Below, piece after piece: positions 1 to 8,605 of a stretch of 50,766 nt of DNA. The translations under genes were made by a program, and so were the position numbers. The notes beneath the pieces were generated by a model. The model saw nothing but the letters and a program-made list of their open reading frames with translations, was not told where the DNA came from and made no database searches. Origin of the DNA: Propionibacteriaceae bacterium (GTDB lineage Bacteria; Actinomycetota; Actinomycetes; Propionibacteriales; Propionibacteriaceae); contig JAOPXN010000086.1 in the NCBI GenBank assembly GCA_025965155.1, forward strand, positions 1-50,766. Direction: 5' to 3'. The first letter of the stretch is position 1, and each line of letters begins with the position of its first letter.

Positions 1-257
1 TGGTAGTAGTGCTCGAAGACCGTGTGGCCTTCGGCTTCGACTAGCACGGCACGGACACTTGAGTAGCCGGGATGAGAACGCAGATGGTCACTGATGCGGT
101 CCGCGAGTTTGGCTCGGACCGCCGGCGACGAGACATCGGCGCCGGGGCCGCTAGAAAGGACTAGCCCGTTTGGTTCCTGGCGGGTACAGGCGCAGCAGAG
201 GAGCGAGGCCGCCAATAACGCGACCACCACCACGTGGCGGAAACATTTCCCTCGCAT
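1..257 (-). CDS. N-terminal fragment of a beta-lactamase/esterase-type serine hydrolase lipoprotein
   Basis: The reverse strand is open from an ATG at 257 to the left edge of the window (85 codons, no stop), preceded by a G-rich Shine-Dalgarno stretch. The product starts with basic residues, a hydrophobic run and a cysteine cluster (LCCACT, about residues 20-25) that can serve as a lipobox, so it is probably a secreted lipoprotein. The last visible residues, VRAVLVEAEGHTVFEHYY, resemble the first beta strands of class C beta-lactamase-like serine hydrolases, where a similar 'V-x-x-G-x-x-V-F-E-x-Y' segment precedes the catalytic S-x-x-K. The catalytic part lies outside the window, so the family call is an inference. 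It is divergent from the ROK gene. Confidence 0.6.
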   Translation of the reverse strand, partial: MRGKCFRHVVVVALLAASLLCCACTRQEPNGLVLSSGPGADVSSPAVRAKLADRISDHLRSHPGYSSVRAVLVEAEGHTVFEHYY

Positions 258-516
258 GCGCCCCCCCGGGGTTCATGACATTGAGAATGCCCGGCGTATA
301 AGCACTCGGCCAGACCCTCTTGTAGGGGCTCACACGAGAAGGTATTGCTCCTGGACAGGCAGTGAGCCGGCTGTACGAACACCGTGCTACAGGGCCTTCT
401 TCAAGATCAAGATCAGATGTGAATCCGGCTGACGTTCTTAGGAGAGACGTTACGGGAAGACCGTGCCTGCCTGTGCTCGGGTCGGTGTTCCTGGCCGCCT
501 CGAGCGCCGTACCATT

Positions 517-553
517 CATCATCCCCGCTCGCACGCGGGTAGCGGGGATGATG
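517..553. promoter_or_regulatory. 13-bp perfect inverted repeat in the leader of the ROK gene
   Basis: Arms CATCATCCCCGCT (517-529) and AGCGGGGATGATG (541-553) are exact reverse complements around an 11-base spacer. The repeat ends 17 bases before the AGGAG ribosome binding site (571-575) of the ROK gene. It could be a regulator-binding palindrome, a leader hairpin or a terminator; there is no T-tract after it. The rest of 258-584, between the two divergent genes, holds no recognisable gene. Confidence 0.55.
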
Positions 554-584
554 GGTTCATGCCGAAACAGAGGAGCACCCTCCG

Positions 585-1730
585 GTGAGTATCACAGCGA
601 ACGAGCCGCAGCGTCCGTCACTGGAGATGCTTCGTCAACTGACCGACCGGCGTGTCTTCGAACAGCTTCTCGACGCCGCCACGCTGACCCGGTCGGAGAT
701 AGCGTCTCGTACCGGGATCTCGAAACCGACCATCTCCGAGAGCGTGCGGCGCCTGATCGAGGCGGGCCTGGTGGTGGAGAGCGGACGCCAGGTTGGGGGC
801 CGGGGTCGCGCTGGTACCTACTGCCGGCTGCGCGCCGAGGCGGCGGCTGCCCTGGCGATCTCGATCGGGCCAGACGGTGTCGTGGTCGGCACCTTCGACC
901 TCAAGGACCGGCCGATTGCCCACGTCGAAGAAGCCGTGCCCGTCCCGGCCGACGGGAGCGACCTGGAGCCGATCCTGCTAGGTGCGGTGCAGGCCGCTCT
1001 TCGCGAGACCGCCAGTCCCCTCCGTAGCTGCGCGGTCAGCCTGGCAGGACCCGTCAATCGGCAGACCGGGCAGTTGATTCCGGTCCCGCATCCGCCGTTC
1101 CTCATCGGAGAGTTCGCCGCGCGCGAGATCCTGGCTCGCGTCGTCAGCCCGCCGATCGAGGTCGACAACGACGTCAACTGGGCCGCGCTGGCCGAGCGCC
1201 AGCACGGCAAGGCTACGGACCTCGATGACTTCGTGCTGTGCTACTTCGGGCCCGGCATCGGCGCTGCGGTCATGGTCGCCGGCTCGATCGTTGGCGGGAG
1301 GCGCGGCATGGCAGGCGAGCTGGCGCACGTCAGGACAGTCGGCGCGGCTAGTCGCAGTCTCAGCCTCTTCGAGTGCTTCTCCAACTGGAATCTGCTCAAG
1401 CCCGGATCCGAAGCCATCGACGTCCAGCGTGTTCTGGCCATTCTTGACGGAGGCACCGCTGCTGACCGGCGCAAGCGAGACCAGATCGCCGCCGCAGTGG
1501 CTGGTGCTATCGACTCCGTCATTGCCCTGCTGGACCCGCAAGGTGTCCTGGTCGGTGGTCCGTGGGGGAGCGCACCCGGTTTTCTCGACCTCATCGCAGA
1601 CCGGCTCCAGCCCCAAGACAAAGCAGCCCTGGTCCTCAGGCCCGCCGGTCTGAGGGAGGCGCCGTACCGTGACGGCGTGCGAATCCGCGCGGTCGCCGCC
1701 GCTCGCCAAGCCGTGGCTGACGAGTTCTAG
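585..1730 (+). CDS. ROK-family transcriptional regulator
   Basis: 381 residues from a GTG start with AGGAG ten bases upstream. An N-terminal winged helix-turn-helix (about residues 34-68, 'LTRSEIASRTGISKPTISES') is followed by a ROK sugar-kinase-like domain. Visible kinase-fold landmarks are the 'VSLAGPVN' and 'VDNDVNWAALAE' segments and a glycine-rich 'FGPGIGAAV' stretch. The usual ROK zinc motif (C-x-C-G-x-x-G-C) after the 'GELAHV' segment is absent; the region reads RTVGAASRSLSLFECF. By family it is probably a sugar-responsive DNA-binding repressor. No sugar operon adjoins it, so its target is unknown; the inverted repeat at 517-553 is a candidate self-operator. Confidence 0.85.
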   Translation: MSITANEPQRPSLEMLRQLTDRRVFEQLLDAATLTRSEIASRTGISKPTISESVRRLIEAGLVVESGRQVGGRGRAGTYCRLRAEAAAALAISIGPDGVVVGTFDLKDRPIAHVEEAVPVPADGSDLEPILLGAVQAALRETASPLRSCAVSLAGPVNRQTGQLIPVPHPPFLIGEFAAREILARVVSPPIEVDNDVNWAALAERQHGKATDLDDFVLCYFGPGIGAAVMVAGSIVGGRRGMAGELAHVRTVGAASRSLSLFECFSNWNLLKPGSEAIDVQRVLAILDGGTAADRRKRDQIAAAVAGAIDSVIALLDPQGVLVGGPWGSAPGFLDLIADRLQPQDKAALVLRPAGLREAPYRDGVRIRAVAAARQAVADEF

Positions 1731-1804
1731 TCCATACTGAGACCTGCCGCCTCAGGCTGCTCAGCAGATCGTCGGGCGCCTGCTATGTAGCGGAATCGTT
1801 ATTG

Positions 1805-2017
1805 CTAGCCGTCCCCGTCGGTGGGTCCGCCGAGCGAGCCCTTCAACTGCTTCATCACCTGGTCCGGCCCGTCGACTTGCGCCAACCCCTGAAGCGTGTC
1901 AACGAGCTCTTGGTCGGCCCCATTCGACTTAGCGAGCTCAGCCAATGCCCGCCCGTCCGCCGGGTAATCCGCGCCCTTGAGGGCCTTCTGAACTTCGGTC
2001 ACCTGGAAGCTTGCCAT
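1805..2017 (-). CDS. small DUF2795-domain protein
   Basis: 70 residues if read from the ATG at 2017, convergent with the ROK gene. Nearly the whole protein matches the DUF2795 pattern: FQVTEVQKALKGADYPADGR, then a 'LAKSNGADQELVDTLQGL' helix pair. This family is common in actinomycetes as small stand-alone helical proteins of unknown function. A TTG at 2050 would add 11 residues; the ATG is preferred because the conserved domain begins right after it, although its upstream sequence has only a distant GGGGG stretch. The C-terminus is glycine- and aspartate-rich. No operon partner is visible. Confidence 0.7.
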   Translation of the reverse strand: MASFQVTEVQKALKGADYPADGRALAELAKSNGADQELVDTLQGLAQVDGPDQVMKQLKGSLGGPTDGDG

Positions 2018-2421
2018 GGCGGTAGGAGTACCCCCAGCGGTCTCTATCAATCGGGCCGGATACAGAATGGCTCGGCCTGCGGCGGATCCTCATCACCAGG
2101 GGTGCGACTAGCTGGGGCACCGACTGGCAGACTCCAGCAGGCAAACAGGCGGGGCGGAAAATGCTCATATCCCTACACAGCTTGAAAACTAGCTCCCCCG
2201 CTCGGGTCCGGCATCCCTCAACTTGGGGAATGTCGCCGTGTCGGCCGGCATGTGATCGTTGGCAGTGGAACCTCTTCTTGGAGGGACCGTCGTCCGGTCT
2301 CCGCCGCAACCCGATGGGGGGTTGGCCTAAAAGGAGAGACGGCCGCTTGACCGGGACACAGCTCACCATCGGGTTCGTCGAGGAGCCCGGTCGACTTCAG
2401 CCACACCGTGAAGGGATCAAG
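2018..2421. other. gene-free stretch upstream of the DUF2795 gene
   Basis: About 400 bases between the DUF2795 gene and the next small ORF. Reading frames here have no family resemblance and no good ribosome binding sites. It probably holds the promoter of the DUF2795 gene; no clear promoter hexamers or repeats were picked out. Confidence 0.4.
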
Positions 2422-2544
2422 ATGACTATCATCGGCCTCGCCACGCTCCTCGGCGTCGGGTTTATCGGTGCTCGTGCAATTATCGACAGGCTGCCAAGTG
2501 ATGGGCCAAGACGCTTCGATGCCGGCACGCGTGAACTGAACTAG
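2422..2544 (+). CDS. possible 40-residue single-pass membrane protein
   Basis: An ATG with AAGGGA eight bases upstream opens a 40-codon frame that begins MTIIGLATLLGVGFIGARAI, a convincing hydrophobic segment, followed by a charged tail. It is convergent with the CorA-like gene at 2585. The family is not recognised. Support is limited to the ribosome binding site plus one membrane segment, so it may be chance. Confidence 0.35.
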   Translation: MTIIGLATLLGVGFIGARAIIDRLPSDGPRRFDAGTRELN

Positions 2545-2584
2545 CGTGCCGGTTCGCCGGGTCTATCGCGCCGCCGGCCGAGGC

Positions 2585-3574
2585 TTACCACCATCCCTGC
2601 CGTTTAGCCCAACGCAGCAGGCCGAGAGACAGCGTCACCATGACTAGGAGCAGGATGCCCAGCGGCCACCAGAGAGTCCGGCCGTTGACGATCACGTTCA
2701 TGCCTAGAACGGAGGAGAGCGCTGTAACTGGGAGCGTGACTGCGGCGATCACAGCGAGTCGCTCGGCGGCGATTGTCATCTTGGTGTCGGTCCGTGCCCG
2801 GTAGAACTCGGTGACCCCCATCAAGAACTCCAGTTGGCTTTGGCTGATATGCGACACCCGCTGATATTGATCAAGCAGGTCCCTCATCAACTTGATGCTT
2901 TCCTTCGGTGCGAATCGGCGGCCGAGGTTAATCGCTCGCCGGTAGATCTCGCCGCCCTGCGACGCCATGGTATGGATGGTGAGCAGCTCGTGCCGCGCCG
3001 TGAAAAGTGCGGTCAAGAACTCCTGCGGCCCTTCGTCATCCGCGGCCGCCATGACGCGCTGCTCCAGTAGCCCGACCTGCTGGGCGAGGTCGGCGACCAT
3101 CGCGGACTCTCGGCGCACGATCATCGAGACGATGGCGTAGGTCAGGCCAAAGGGGGAGGCGGGTCGCAGCCTTCCGGCCTCGATCCGGCGAATCACTTGT
3201 CGGGTCTCCTGGAGGGCCGCCTCCGGCGGCACCAGCGGACTGAGGGGTCCATGGACGGTGACGAGGAACCGTTTGCCAATGAACTGGTCGAGCTCCAAGT
3301 AGTGCACGTGGCCATGTTCGCCAATCTGCGGCGCGTGGATGACGATGAACACGTGGTCGGGGTACACGTGCACCCGCGGCATATGGTTACGCTCGCGCGA
3401 CGCGGCGATTGCCATCGGGTGGAAGCCGAACTCCTCCGCCAGCACCCGCTCGGCCTCTACACACCACACCGGGATGTCTAGCCAGATGAACCCGTCATCC
3501 CGCTCTCGCAGTCCAGGGAGCGCGGCGAGATCATGGTCGGTCAGCCCCGAGTCGTCCACCCAGCGCAGTTCCAT
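2585..3574 (-). CDS. CorA-family divalent-cation transporter (first copy)
   Basis: 329 residues from an ATG with AAGGGAC upstream. CorA proteins are pentameric magnesium/cobalt channels of the inner membrane with a large cytoplasmic N-terminal funnel and two C-terminal transmembrane helices. Here the N-terminal 260 or so residues are the soluble alpha/beta and long-helix part, and the signature GMN sits at about 291-293 between the two hydrophobic helices; the protein ends in a basic 'RWAKRQGWW' tail. It lies just downstream of a second CorA-type gene on the same strand with an 89-base gap. The two proteins differ clearly in their N-terminal halves, so this is not a recent duplication. Substrate (magnesium, cobalt, nickel or zinc) cannot be assigned. 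Confidence 0.85.
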   Translation of the reverse strand: MELRWVDDSGLTDHDLAALPGLRERDDGFIWLDIPVWCVEAERVLAEEFGFHPMAIAASRERNHMPRVHVYPDHVFIVIHAPQIGEHGHVHYLELDQFIGKRFLVTVHGPLSPLVPPEAALQETRQVIRRIEAGRLRPASPFGLTYAIVSMIVRRESAMVADLAQQVGLLEQRVMAAADDEGPQEFLTALFTARHELLTIHTMASQGGEIYRRAINLGRRFAPKESIKLMRDLLDQYQRVSHISQSQLEFLMGVTEFYRARTDTKMTIAAERLAVIAAVTLPVTALSSVLGMNVIVNGRTLWWPLGILLLVMVTLSLGLLRWAKRQGWW

Positions 3575-3663
3575 CGTTGTCCCTTCGTCGCCTTACGAGA
3601 TGGAGTCTCGTCCTCGACCCCAGTCTCACCCCAACGACGGCGCAGCGGGACTTCTGCGGCTGG

Positions 3664-4800
3664 CTAGAGCCAGCCGCTGCGGCGGAACAGCCGGTGTAGA
3701 ACCAGGCAGACCGCAGCGATCAGGCCGAGAACCATGAAATAGCCGAACCTCCATGTCAGCTCGGGCATGTATTCGAAGTTCATCCCGTAGATCCCGGCGA
3801 CTGCGGTAGGCACCAGTGCGATCGCCGCCCAGGCGGAGATCTTGCGCATGTCCTCGTTCTGCCGGAGTGCGATGCGGCTCTGCCGTACCTCAACCCGGGC
3901 AAGGTCGGCCTGCAGTACGTCCGACAGCAACCGGTCGTGGCCCTCGATGGCGTCGGCGGCGCGTAGAGCATGGTCATGCACGTCCCGAAAGTACGGCGCG
4001 GTCACCTTGTCGACGACTGGAACTAAGCCCTCGGCTAGCCGGTGCAGCGGTGTAGCCAGCGGAAGCACTGCGCGGCGGAACTCCGCGATTTCTCGCTTCA
4101 GCTTGTAGATTCGCTCGGCGTGATCCAGCTCGTCATCGCCGAACACCTGGCTTTCGATCTCGTCGACGTCCTCGGTGATCGAGACGATGGCCTCCTCATA
4201 GCCGTCCACCACCAGGTCTGCGGTGCGGTACAGCACCGCCGTCGGCCCGGAGGCGAGCAGTTCTGAGTTGCCGCGATCCAGCTCGGCCCGTACTCGTCTC
4301 AGCACGTCACCCCGGCCGTGCCGCACAGTGATCACGAACTTGGGTCCGAGGAAGAGCGCGATCTCGCTCACCTCGACCACCTCCTCGTGGTCGACGTAGC
4401 GGACCGGTTTGAGGACCATGAACACCACGTCGTCGTACACCTCGAGCTTGGGTCGTTGGTGCGCCTTGACCGCGTCCTCGACGGCCAGCGGCGGAAGGTC
4501 GAACTCGTCCGCCACCGCGGCGATGTTCTCCGTGCTCGGCTGCTGCAGCCCAATCCACACAAAACCGGAGGTGCTGCGGGCCGCCTCACCGGCGCGGTCC
4601 AGTGGCAGCCTGCCCGGGAGGCGGTGCCCATCCTCGTAGACGCCGCTGTCGCCGATCACCGCGTCGATCCCGCGCTGGTCGCCGCCATCCTCTGCGGGTT
4701 CGGGTCGCGCCGGTCCGTCGTAGCGCGTACCGCCGCGTGGCAGCAGACGTCGGGCCCTCCCGGCGCCGCGGGTAGGCCCGGCAGGGTCGTCCACAGACAT
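3664..4800 (-). CDS. corA: CorA magnesium/cobalt transport protein (second copy)
   Basis: 378 residues, ATG start with AGGAGG five bases upstream. An arginine/proline-rich N-terminal extension of about 45 residues precedes the CorA cytoplasmic domain. The diagnostic end is fully present: YGMNFEYMPEL (GMN at 339-341, with the acidic loop that follows it in classical CorA) and a second hydrophobic helix ending 'RLFRRSGWL'. It matches classical CorA better than its neighbour does. Both genes read leftward and could be co-transcribed, this one first. It should form a pentameric inner-membrane Mg2+ channel; the substrate is inferred from family only. Confidence 0.88.
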   Translation of the reverse strand: MSVDDPAGPTRGAGRARRLLPRGGTRYDGPARPEPAEDGGDQRGIDAVIGDSGVYEDGHRLPGRLPLDRAGEAARSTSGFVWIGLQQPSTENIAAVADEFDLPPLAVEDAVKAHQRPKLEVYDDVVFMVLKPVRYVDHEEVVEVSEIALFLGPKFVITVRHGRGDVLRRVRAELDRGNSELLASGPTAVLYRTADLVVDGYEEAIVSITEDVDEIESQVFGDDELDHAERIYKLKREIAEFRRAVLPLATPLHRLAEGLVPVVDKVTAPYFRDVHDHALRAADAIEGHDRLLSDVLQADLARVEVRQSRIALRQNEDMRKISAWAAIALVPTAVAGIYGMNFEYMPELTWRFGYFMVLGLIAAVCLVLHRLFRRSGWL

Positions 4801-4865
4801 GCCGCCTCCTAGGTCTCCGATGTCACACCCCCTGCCAACAGTACGGGCGCGTCAACTGTAAGGGC

Positions 4866-4895
4866 GTGCTGGCAGGGGACCCGCCCTGCCAGCAC
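4866..4895 (-). terminator. hairpin terminator after the APC permease gene
   Basis: A 12-bp perfect stem, GTGCTGGCAGGG (4866-4877) and CCCTGCCAGCAC (4884-4895), with a 6-base loop. It lies 64 bases past the permease stop codon and before the corA start on the same strand, so it should separate the two transcripts. There is no T-tract, as is common in high-GC actinomycetes. Confidence 0.7.
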
Positions 4896-4958
4896 CCGAA
4901 ACTTAATCTGACCGGATTCCCGAAGGGGTGCCGGCTCCCGCCCGCGGTGGCATCAAGA

Positions 4959-6938
4959 TCAGCCGGCGTGGACGTGCGGGCGCTTGGTCTTCTCCGGTTC
5001 GGCTCGTCGCAGGACCTCACGGGTAACGGGCGCTACCTCACCTACGCCGATGAACAGAAAGCGTAGGAAGTTCGTCGCCGGGTGCCCTTCGGTCCACTCG
5101 AAGTAGACGTGCGGCTGGCGTCCCGTGCTGTCTCTGATGTGCAGCAGGAGGGCGGCGAGCGCGTTCGGGACCGTGGCGCTTTCGAACGTGAGCACGCGGT
5201 ACCGGCCATGCATCACTTCTCCGTGCACCTTGAGCCCCGTTGCGAACTCGGACGGATCCGTGACAGTGATCTCTACGAAGATGAAGTCCTGTTCGTCGGT
5301 CAGATCGTGATCTTTCATGCTTTGGGCGCGCTTCTCGGAGTACTCGGCGGCGTCTCGAGCGTCAGGCTCATTGGCGACCAACCGCACGGTCCTGCGGGCG
5401 CAGTCGCGGATGAACATCTGGGCGGTGTCGTCGAGCTGGACGTCGGTGACGCGGAGCTCGAACGCGCGGGACAGCCTCGACGCGATGGACACGACCACAA
5501 TGCCTGCGATGAACATCGCGGAGATGGTGATGCCGTCGGGCTGCTCGATCACGTTGGCGATGAGGGCGTACAGCAAGATCACCGTCAGCAGCGCGAAGGC
5601 TGCGGTGGCCCGTCGCTGACGGCGTCGTGCGGCACTGACCGTGACCGCCACCGCACCGGACACCATCATGGCCAAGATGCCGGTGGCGTACGCACCAGCC
5701 TGGGCGTTGACGTCGGCCTTGAAGACGATGGTGATGACGATGCAGACGAAGGTATAGACCAGCACCACCGGTCGGACGGCTCGTCCCCACTCCGGGGCCA
5801 TCCCGTAGGCCGGGAGGTAGCGGGGGACGATGTTGATCAGGCCGGCCATGGCGGACGCACCGGCGAACCACAAGATCAGGATGCTGCTGACGTCGTAGAT
5901 CGTTCCGAATCCTTCACCTAGCGTCTCATGCGCCAGGTAGGCGAGCGCGCGGCCGTTCGCTTCACCGCCTTCGGCGAACTGTTCTGGCGGTATCAGCACG
6001 GTCGTGATGAAGCTGGTGGTGATCAGGTAGACCGACATGATCAGCGCAGCCGTGGTCAGAAGCTTGCGGGTGTTCTTCACCCTGCTGGCCAGCCGCTGCT
6101 CAGCGTCGCCACCGGACGTTGCCACCAGCGGCATCATGCTGACACCGGTCTCGAACCCTGAGAGTCCCAGAACGAGTAGCGGGAAGGCAATAATTGCGGG
6201 ACCGGCTATGTCTAGGAAGCCGGTCCCATGCTCGGTCAGCGACTGAAGCCAGGCGCTGGACAGCTGCGGGGTCGTCAGAATCTCGCTGATGCCTACGGCG
6301 ACGATGACCGCGTTCAGAAGCAGAAAGAGCCCGACCAGCGGGATGGCAACGACCACGGCCTCGTTGAACCCGAGCAGGAACACCGCCCCGAGGACCAGGA
6401 GAAGCACAACCGTCGCGAGGACGGCGTGGCCGTGGAGAAACCCGGGCGCGTAGGGGTTCTCAAGCAGGTGGACCGTGGCGTCGGCCGACGACAAGGTGAT
6501 GGTGATGATCCACGACGTCGCAACAAAGCCGAGGAGGATGAGCACGAATGTCTTCCCGCGCCAGAAGGGGAGGAGCCGTTCCAGCATGGCGACCGACCCC
6601 TGGCCGTGCGGACTCTCGACGGCTACCCGGCGGTACATCGGCAGCATCCCCAGCAGGGTGAGGGCCACGATCAGCAGGGTCGCCAGCGGGGAGAGGGCGC
6701 CGGCCGCGAGCGCAGCGATGGCCGGCAGATACGACAGAGTCGAGAAATAGTCCACGCCCGTCAGGCACATCACCTTCCACCATGCCTGAGGCGGAGTGTG
6801 GTCCTCGGCTGCCTCCGGACCCACCGGCTGCACCCGGTTGGCCATCAACCATCGGCGTAGCCGACTCGACCTCCTCACGGCCACCGCTCCGCGCACCGCT
6901 GCCTGCGGCGGTGCGGAGGCCTTCACGCCGTTACTCAC
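4959..6938 (-). CDS. APC-superfamily permease with cytoplasmic C-terminal domain, possibly a potassium importer
   Basis: 659 residues from a GTG with GAGGG upstream. A basic N-terminus is followed by about twelve hydrophobic helices (roughly residues 55-490) of the amino acid-polyamine-organocation fold. A soluble domain of about 170 residues completes it. The architecture of permease plus large cytoplasmic tail recalls the KUP and KimA potassium importers rather than small amino acid permeases. It is divergent from a KdpD-like sensor kinase and KdpE-like regulator, the classical potassium-responsive pair, with only about 190 bases between them. The sequence does not prove the substrate; an amino acid permease remains possible. 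Confidence 0.75.
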   Translation of the reverse strand: MSNGVKASAPPQAAVRGAVAVRRSSRLRRWLMANRVQPVGPEAAEDHTPPQAWWKVMCLTGVDYFSTLSYLPAIAALAAGALSPLATLLIVALTLLGMLPMYRRVAVESPHGQGSVAMLERLLPFWRGKTFVLILLGFVATSWIITITLSSADATVHLLENPYAPGFLHGHAVLATVVLLLVLGAVFLLGFNEAVVVAIPLVGLFLLLNAVIVAVGISEILTTPQLSSAWLQSLTEHGTGFLDIAGPAIIAFPLLVLGLSGFETGVSMMPLVATSGGDAEQRLASRVKNTRKLLTTAALIMSVYLITTSFITTVLIPPEQFAEGGEANGRALAYLAHETLGEGFGTIYDVSSILILWFAGASAMAGLINIVPRYLPAYGMAPEWGRAVRPVVLVYTFVCIVITIVFKADVNAQAGAYATGILAMMVSGAVAVTVSAARRRQRRATAAFALLTVILLYALIANVIEQPDGITISAMFIAGIVVVSIASRLSRAFELRVTDVQLDDTAQMFIRDCARRTVRLVANEPDARDAAEYSEKRAQSMKDHDLTDEQDFIFVEITVTDPSEFATGLKVHGEVMHGRYRVLTFESATVPNALAALLLHIRDSTGRQPHVYFEWTEGHPATNFLRFLFIGVGEVAPVTREVLRRAEPEKTKRPHVHAG

Positions 6939-7131
6939 TGGCCCTCGTCAAGCCCTTGGCAGCAGCGGACGCCGCCTCAGGGTAGGTGACGTGGACATGG
7001 CGGACACGCGTTCATGTAACCGCCACGCATGACCAAACGGCGTGCCTTTAACGTCATCTTGATACCGGCGAGTCGGGTTTTAACGCCGGACCACCTGCGA
7101 GGATGGGGACGTTGAAGAGAGGTTGAGCAAG
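6939..7131. promoter_or_regulatory. divergent promoter region between APC permease and KdpD/KdpE-like genes
   Basis: About 190 bases must hold promoters for both directions. Two copies of TTTAACG (7047-7053 and 7078-7084) lie on the same strand with a 31-base period, close to three helical turns, as expected for tandem half-sites of an OmpR/KdpE-type regulator. This assignment is speculative. Confidence 0.35.
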
Positions 7132-8604
7132 GTGGCACAGGACGCGTCGCAGGTCCCTTACCCCGTTCCGAGCGCCACTGGCGCCGAGGCTGTGACCGGG
7201 CTGCCCGTGGTCTCGGCTGGGTTGTCGGTGGGCCGTCAGATCGCCGGCGCGCTCGTGGTGATCTGTGGGCTGCCGGCGTTGACGGCTGTACTCGTCCAGG
7301 ACCGGGACGCTCACGCACTCGCCACGCCGATGCTCTTAGTGCTGCTTCTGGTGGTCCTAGGTTCACTGCTGGGCGGGTTGCGCGTCGGGTTACCGGCCGC
7401 CTTCGCTGGTGCCCTCGTTCTGAACTGGTTCTTCACTCATCCGTACGGAACCCTCCTTGTCTACCGGCCGGACCAGCTGCTGGTTCTCGCCGTGTATCTG
7501 GCCGTCTCGGTGGCCGTGAGTCTGGTCGTCGGTGTCGCTGCACGCCGCACGGCGGAGGCGACCCGGGCCAAAGCGGAGGCACAGGCGCTGTCAGCTCTGG
7601 CTGGCGCGGCACTTGCCGAGCTGGGGACCCTTCCTGGAGTGCTGGAGCAGATTCGTGTCCTGCTCGGTCTTCGCGAGGTCGTGCTGGTCGAGTACCAGGA
7701 CAATGGGTGGCTGCCCGTCGAGACAGTTGGTGGGCCGCAACCAACGCCCGATGAGGCCGAGCTGCGGCTCGAGGTGACGCCGACCCTCGCGCTGGTAGTC
7801 CGCGGCCCCGCCTTGTCGGAGGAGGACCAGCGGGCGCTGCGTTCGTTCGCCTATGCGGCCGCCACCGCACTGGAGGGGCGGAGGCTCGCTCTGCGGGCCG
7901 CGGCGGCTAGTCGTTTCGAGGCAGCTGACCAGATGCGCACAGCGCTTCTAGCGGCGGTCGGCCACGATCTGCGTACCCCGCTCACTAGTGTCAAAGCGGC
8001 CGTCAGCAGTCTCCGTCAACGAGACGTCGCATGGACCACCGAAGAGATGGAGCAGCTCCTGGAGACCATCGAGGACGGCGCCGACCGGCTTCAGTACCTC
8101 GTGAGCAACCTTCTAGACGCCTCACGGCTGCAGGCCGGCGTCGTGTCAGCGGCCATTGAGCCGGTGCCTCTCGAAGAGGTGCTGGACCGAGCGCTGGTCA
8201 CCACCGCTAGTCCCGCTCGGATCGACATCGACATTCCTGAGGCGCTGCCGGACGTACTGGTCGATATCGGCCTAGCGGAGCGCGTCCTCGCCAACATTTT
8301 GGACAACGCGCTGCGCAACAGCCCGGCGAATGCGCAGGTGCGGGTTCGAGGGACAAGCCAAGCCGACCAAGTGGTCTGCGAGGTGATTGACCATGGCCCG
8401 GGCGTACCAGAACACCGCTGGCAACAGATGTTCGAGCCGTTCCAACACGTCGACGACCAGCAGCCCGGCGGAATTGGGCTGGGACTCGCTGTCGCCCGGG
8501 GGTTCACCCGCGCCATGGGCGGCACTCTTCGGCCGAAACACACCACTGGCGGTGGCCTCACCATGCAGCTTCTGCTGCCTGCAGACAAACCCGACGCCGG
8601 CTGA
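7132..8604 (+). CDS. short KdpD-like sensor histidine kinase (DUF4118 type)
   Basis: 490 residues from the GTG at 7132, which has GAGAGG nine bases upstream; a TTG at 7123 would add three residues but overlaps that site. Four membrane segments (about residues 35-140) form the DUF4118 sensor found in KdpD. A GAF-like linker leads to the kinase: H-box GHDLRTPLTS (His about 278), N-box 'NILDNALRNS' and a glycine-rich ATP lid 'GGIGLGLAVARG'. Full KdpD also has an N-terminal KdpD/universal-stress sensor region of several hundred residues, which is completely missing here. The response regulator follows one base after the stop codon. Role: autophosphorylating membrane sensor, probably for potassium or turgor, feeding the KdpE-like partner. 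Confidence 0.88.
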   Translation: MAQDASQVPYPVPSATGAEAVTGLPVVSAGLSVGRQIAGALVVICGLPALTAVLVQDRDAHALATPMLLVLLLVVLGSLLGGLRVGLPAAFAGALVLNWFFTHPYGTLLVYRPDQLLVLAVYLAVSVAVSLVVGVAARRTAEATRAKAEAQALSALAGAALAELGTLPGVLEQIRVLLGLREVVLVEYQDNGWLPVETVGGPQPTPDEAELRLEVTPTLALVVRGPALSEEDQRALRSFAYAAATALEGRRLALRAAAASRFEAADQMRTALLAAVGHDLRTPLTSVKAAVSSLRQRDVAWTTEEMEQLLETIEDGADRLQYLVSNLLDASRLQAGVVSAAIEPVPLEEVLDRALVTTASPARIDIDIPEALPDVLVDIGLAERVLANILDNALRNSPANAQVRVRGTSQADQVVCEVIDHGPGVPEHRWQQMFEPFQHVDDQQPGGIGLGLAVARGFTRAMGGTLRPKHTTGGGLTMQLLLPADKPDAG

Positions 8605-8605
8605 T

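Noticed and set aside
94-432. Forward 112-codon frame near the left edge
   Set aside because: It lies antisense to the clear N-terminus of the hydrolase lipoprotein and has no protein-like features.
8387-8605. N-terminal extension of the KdpE-like regulator
   Set aside because: It overlaps the kinase C-terminus in another frame; the receiver domain starts exactly at the ATG at 8606.
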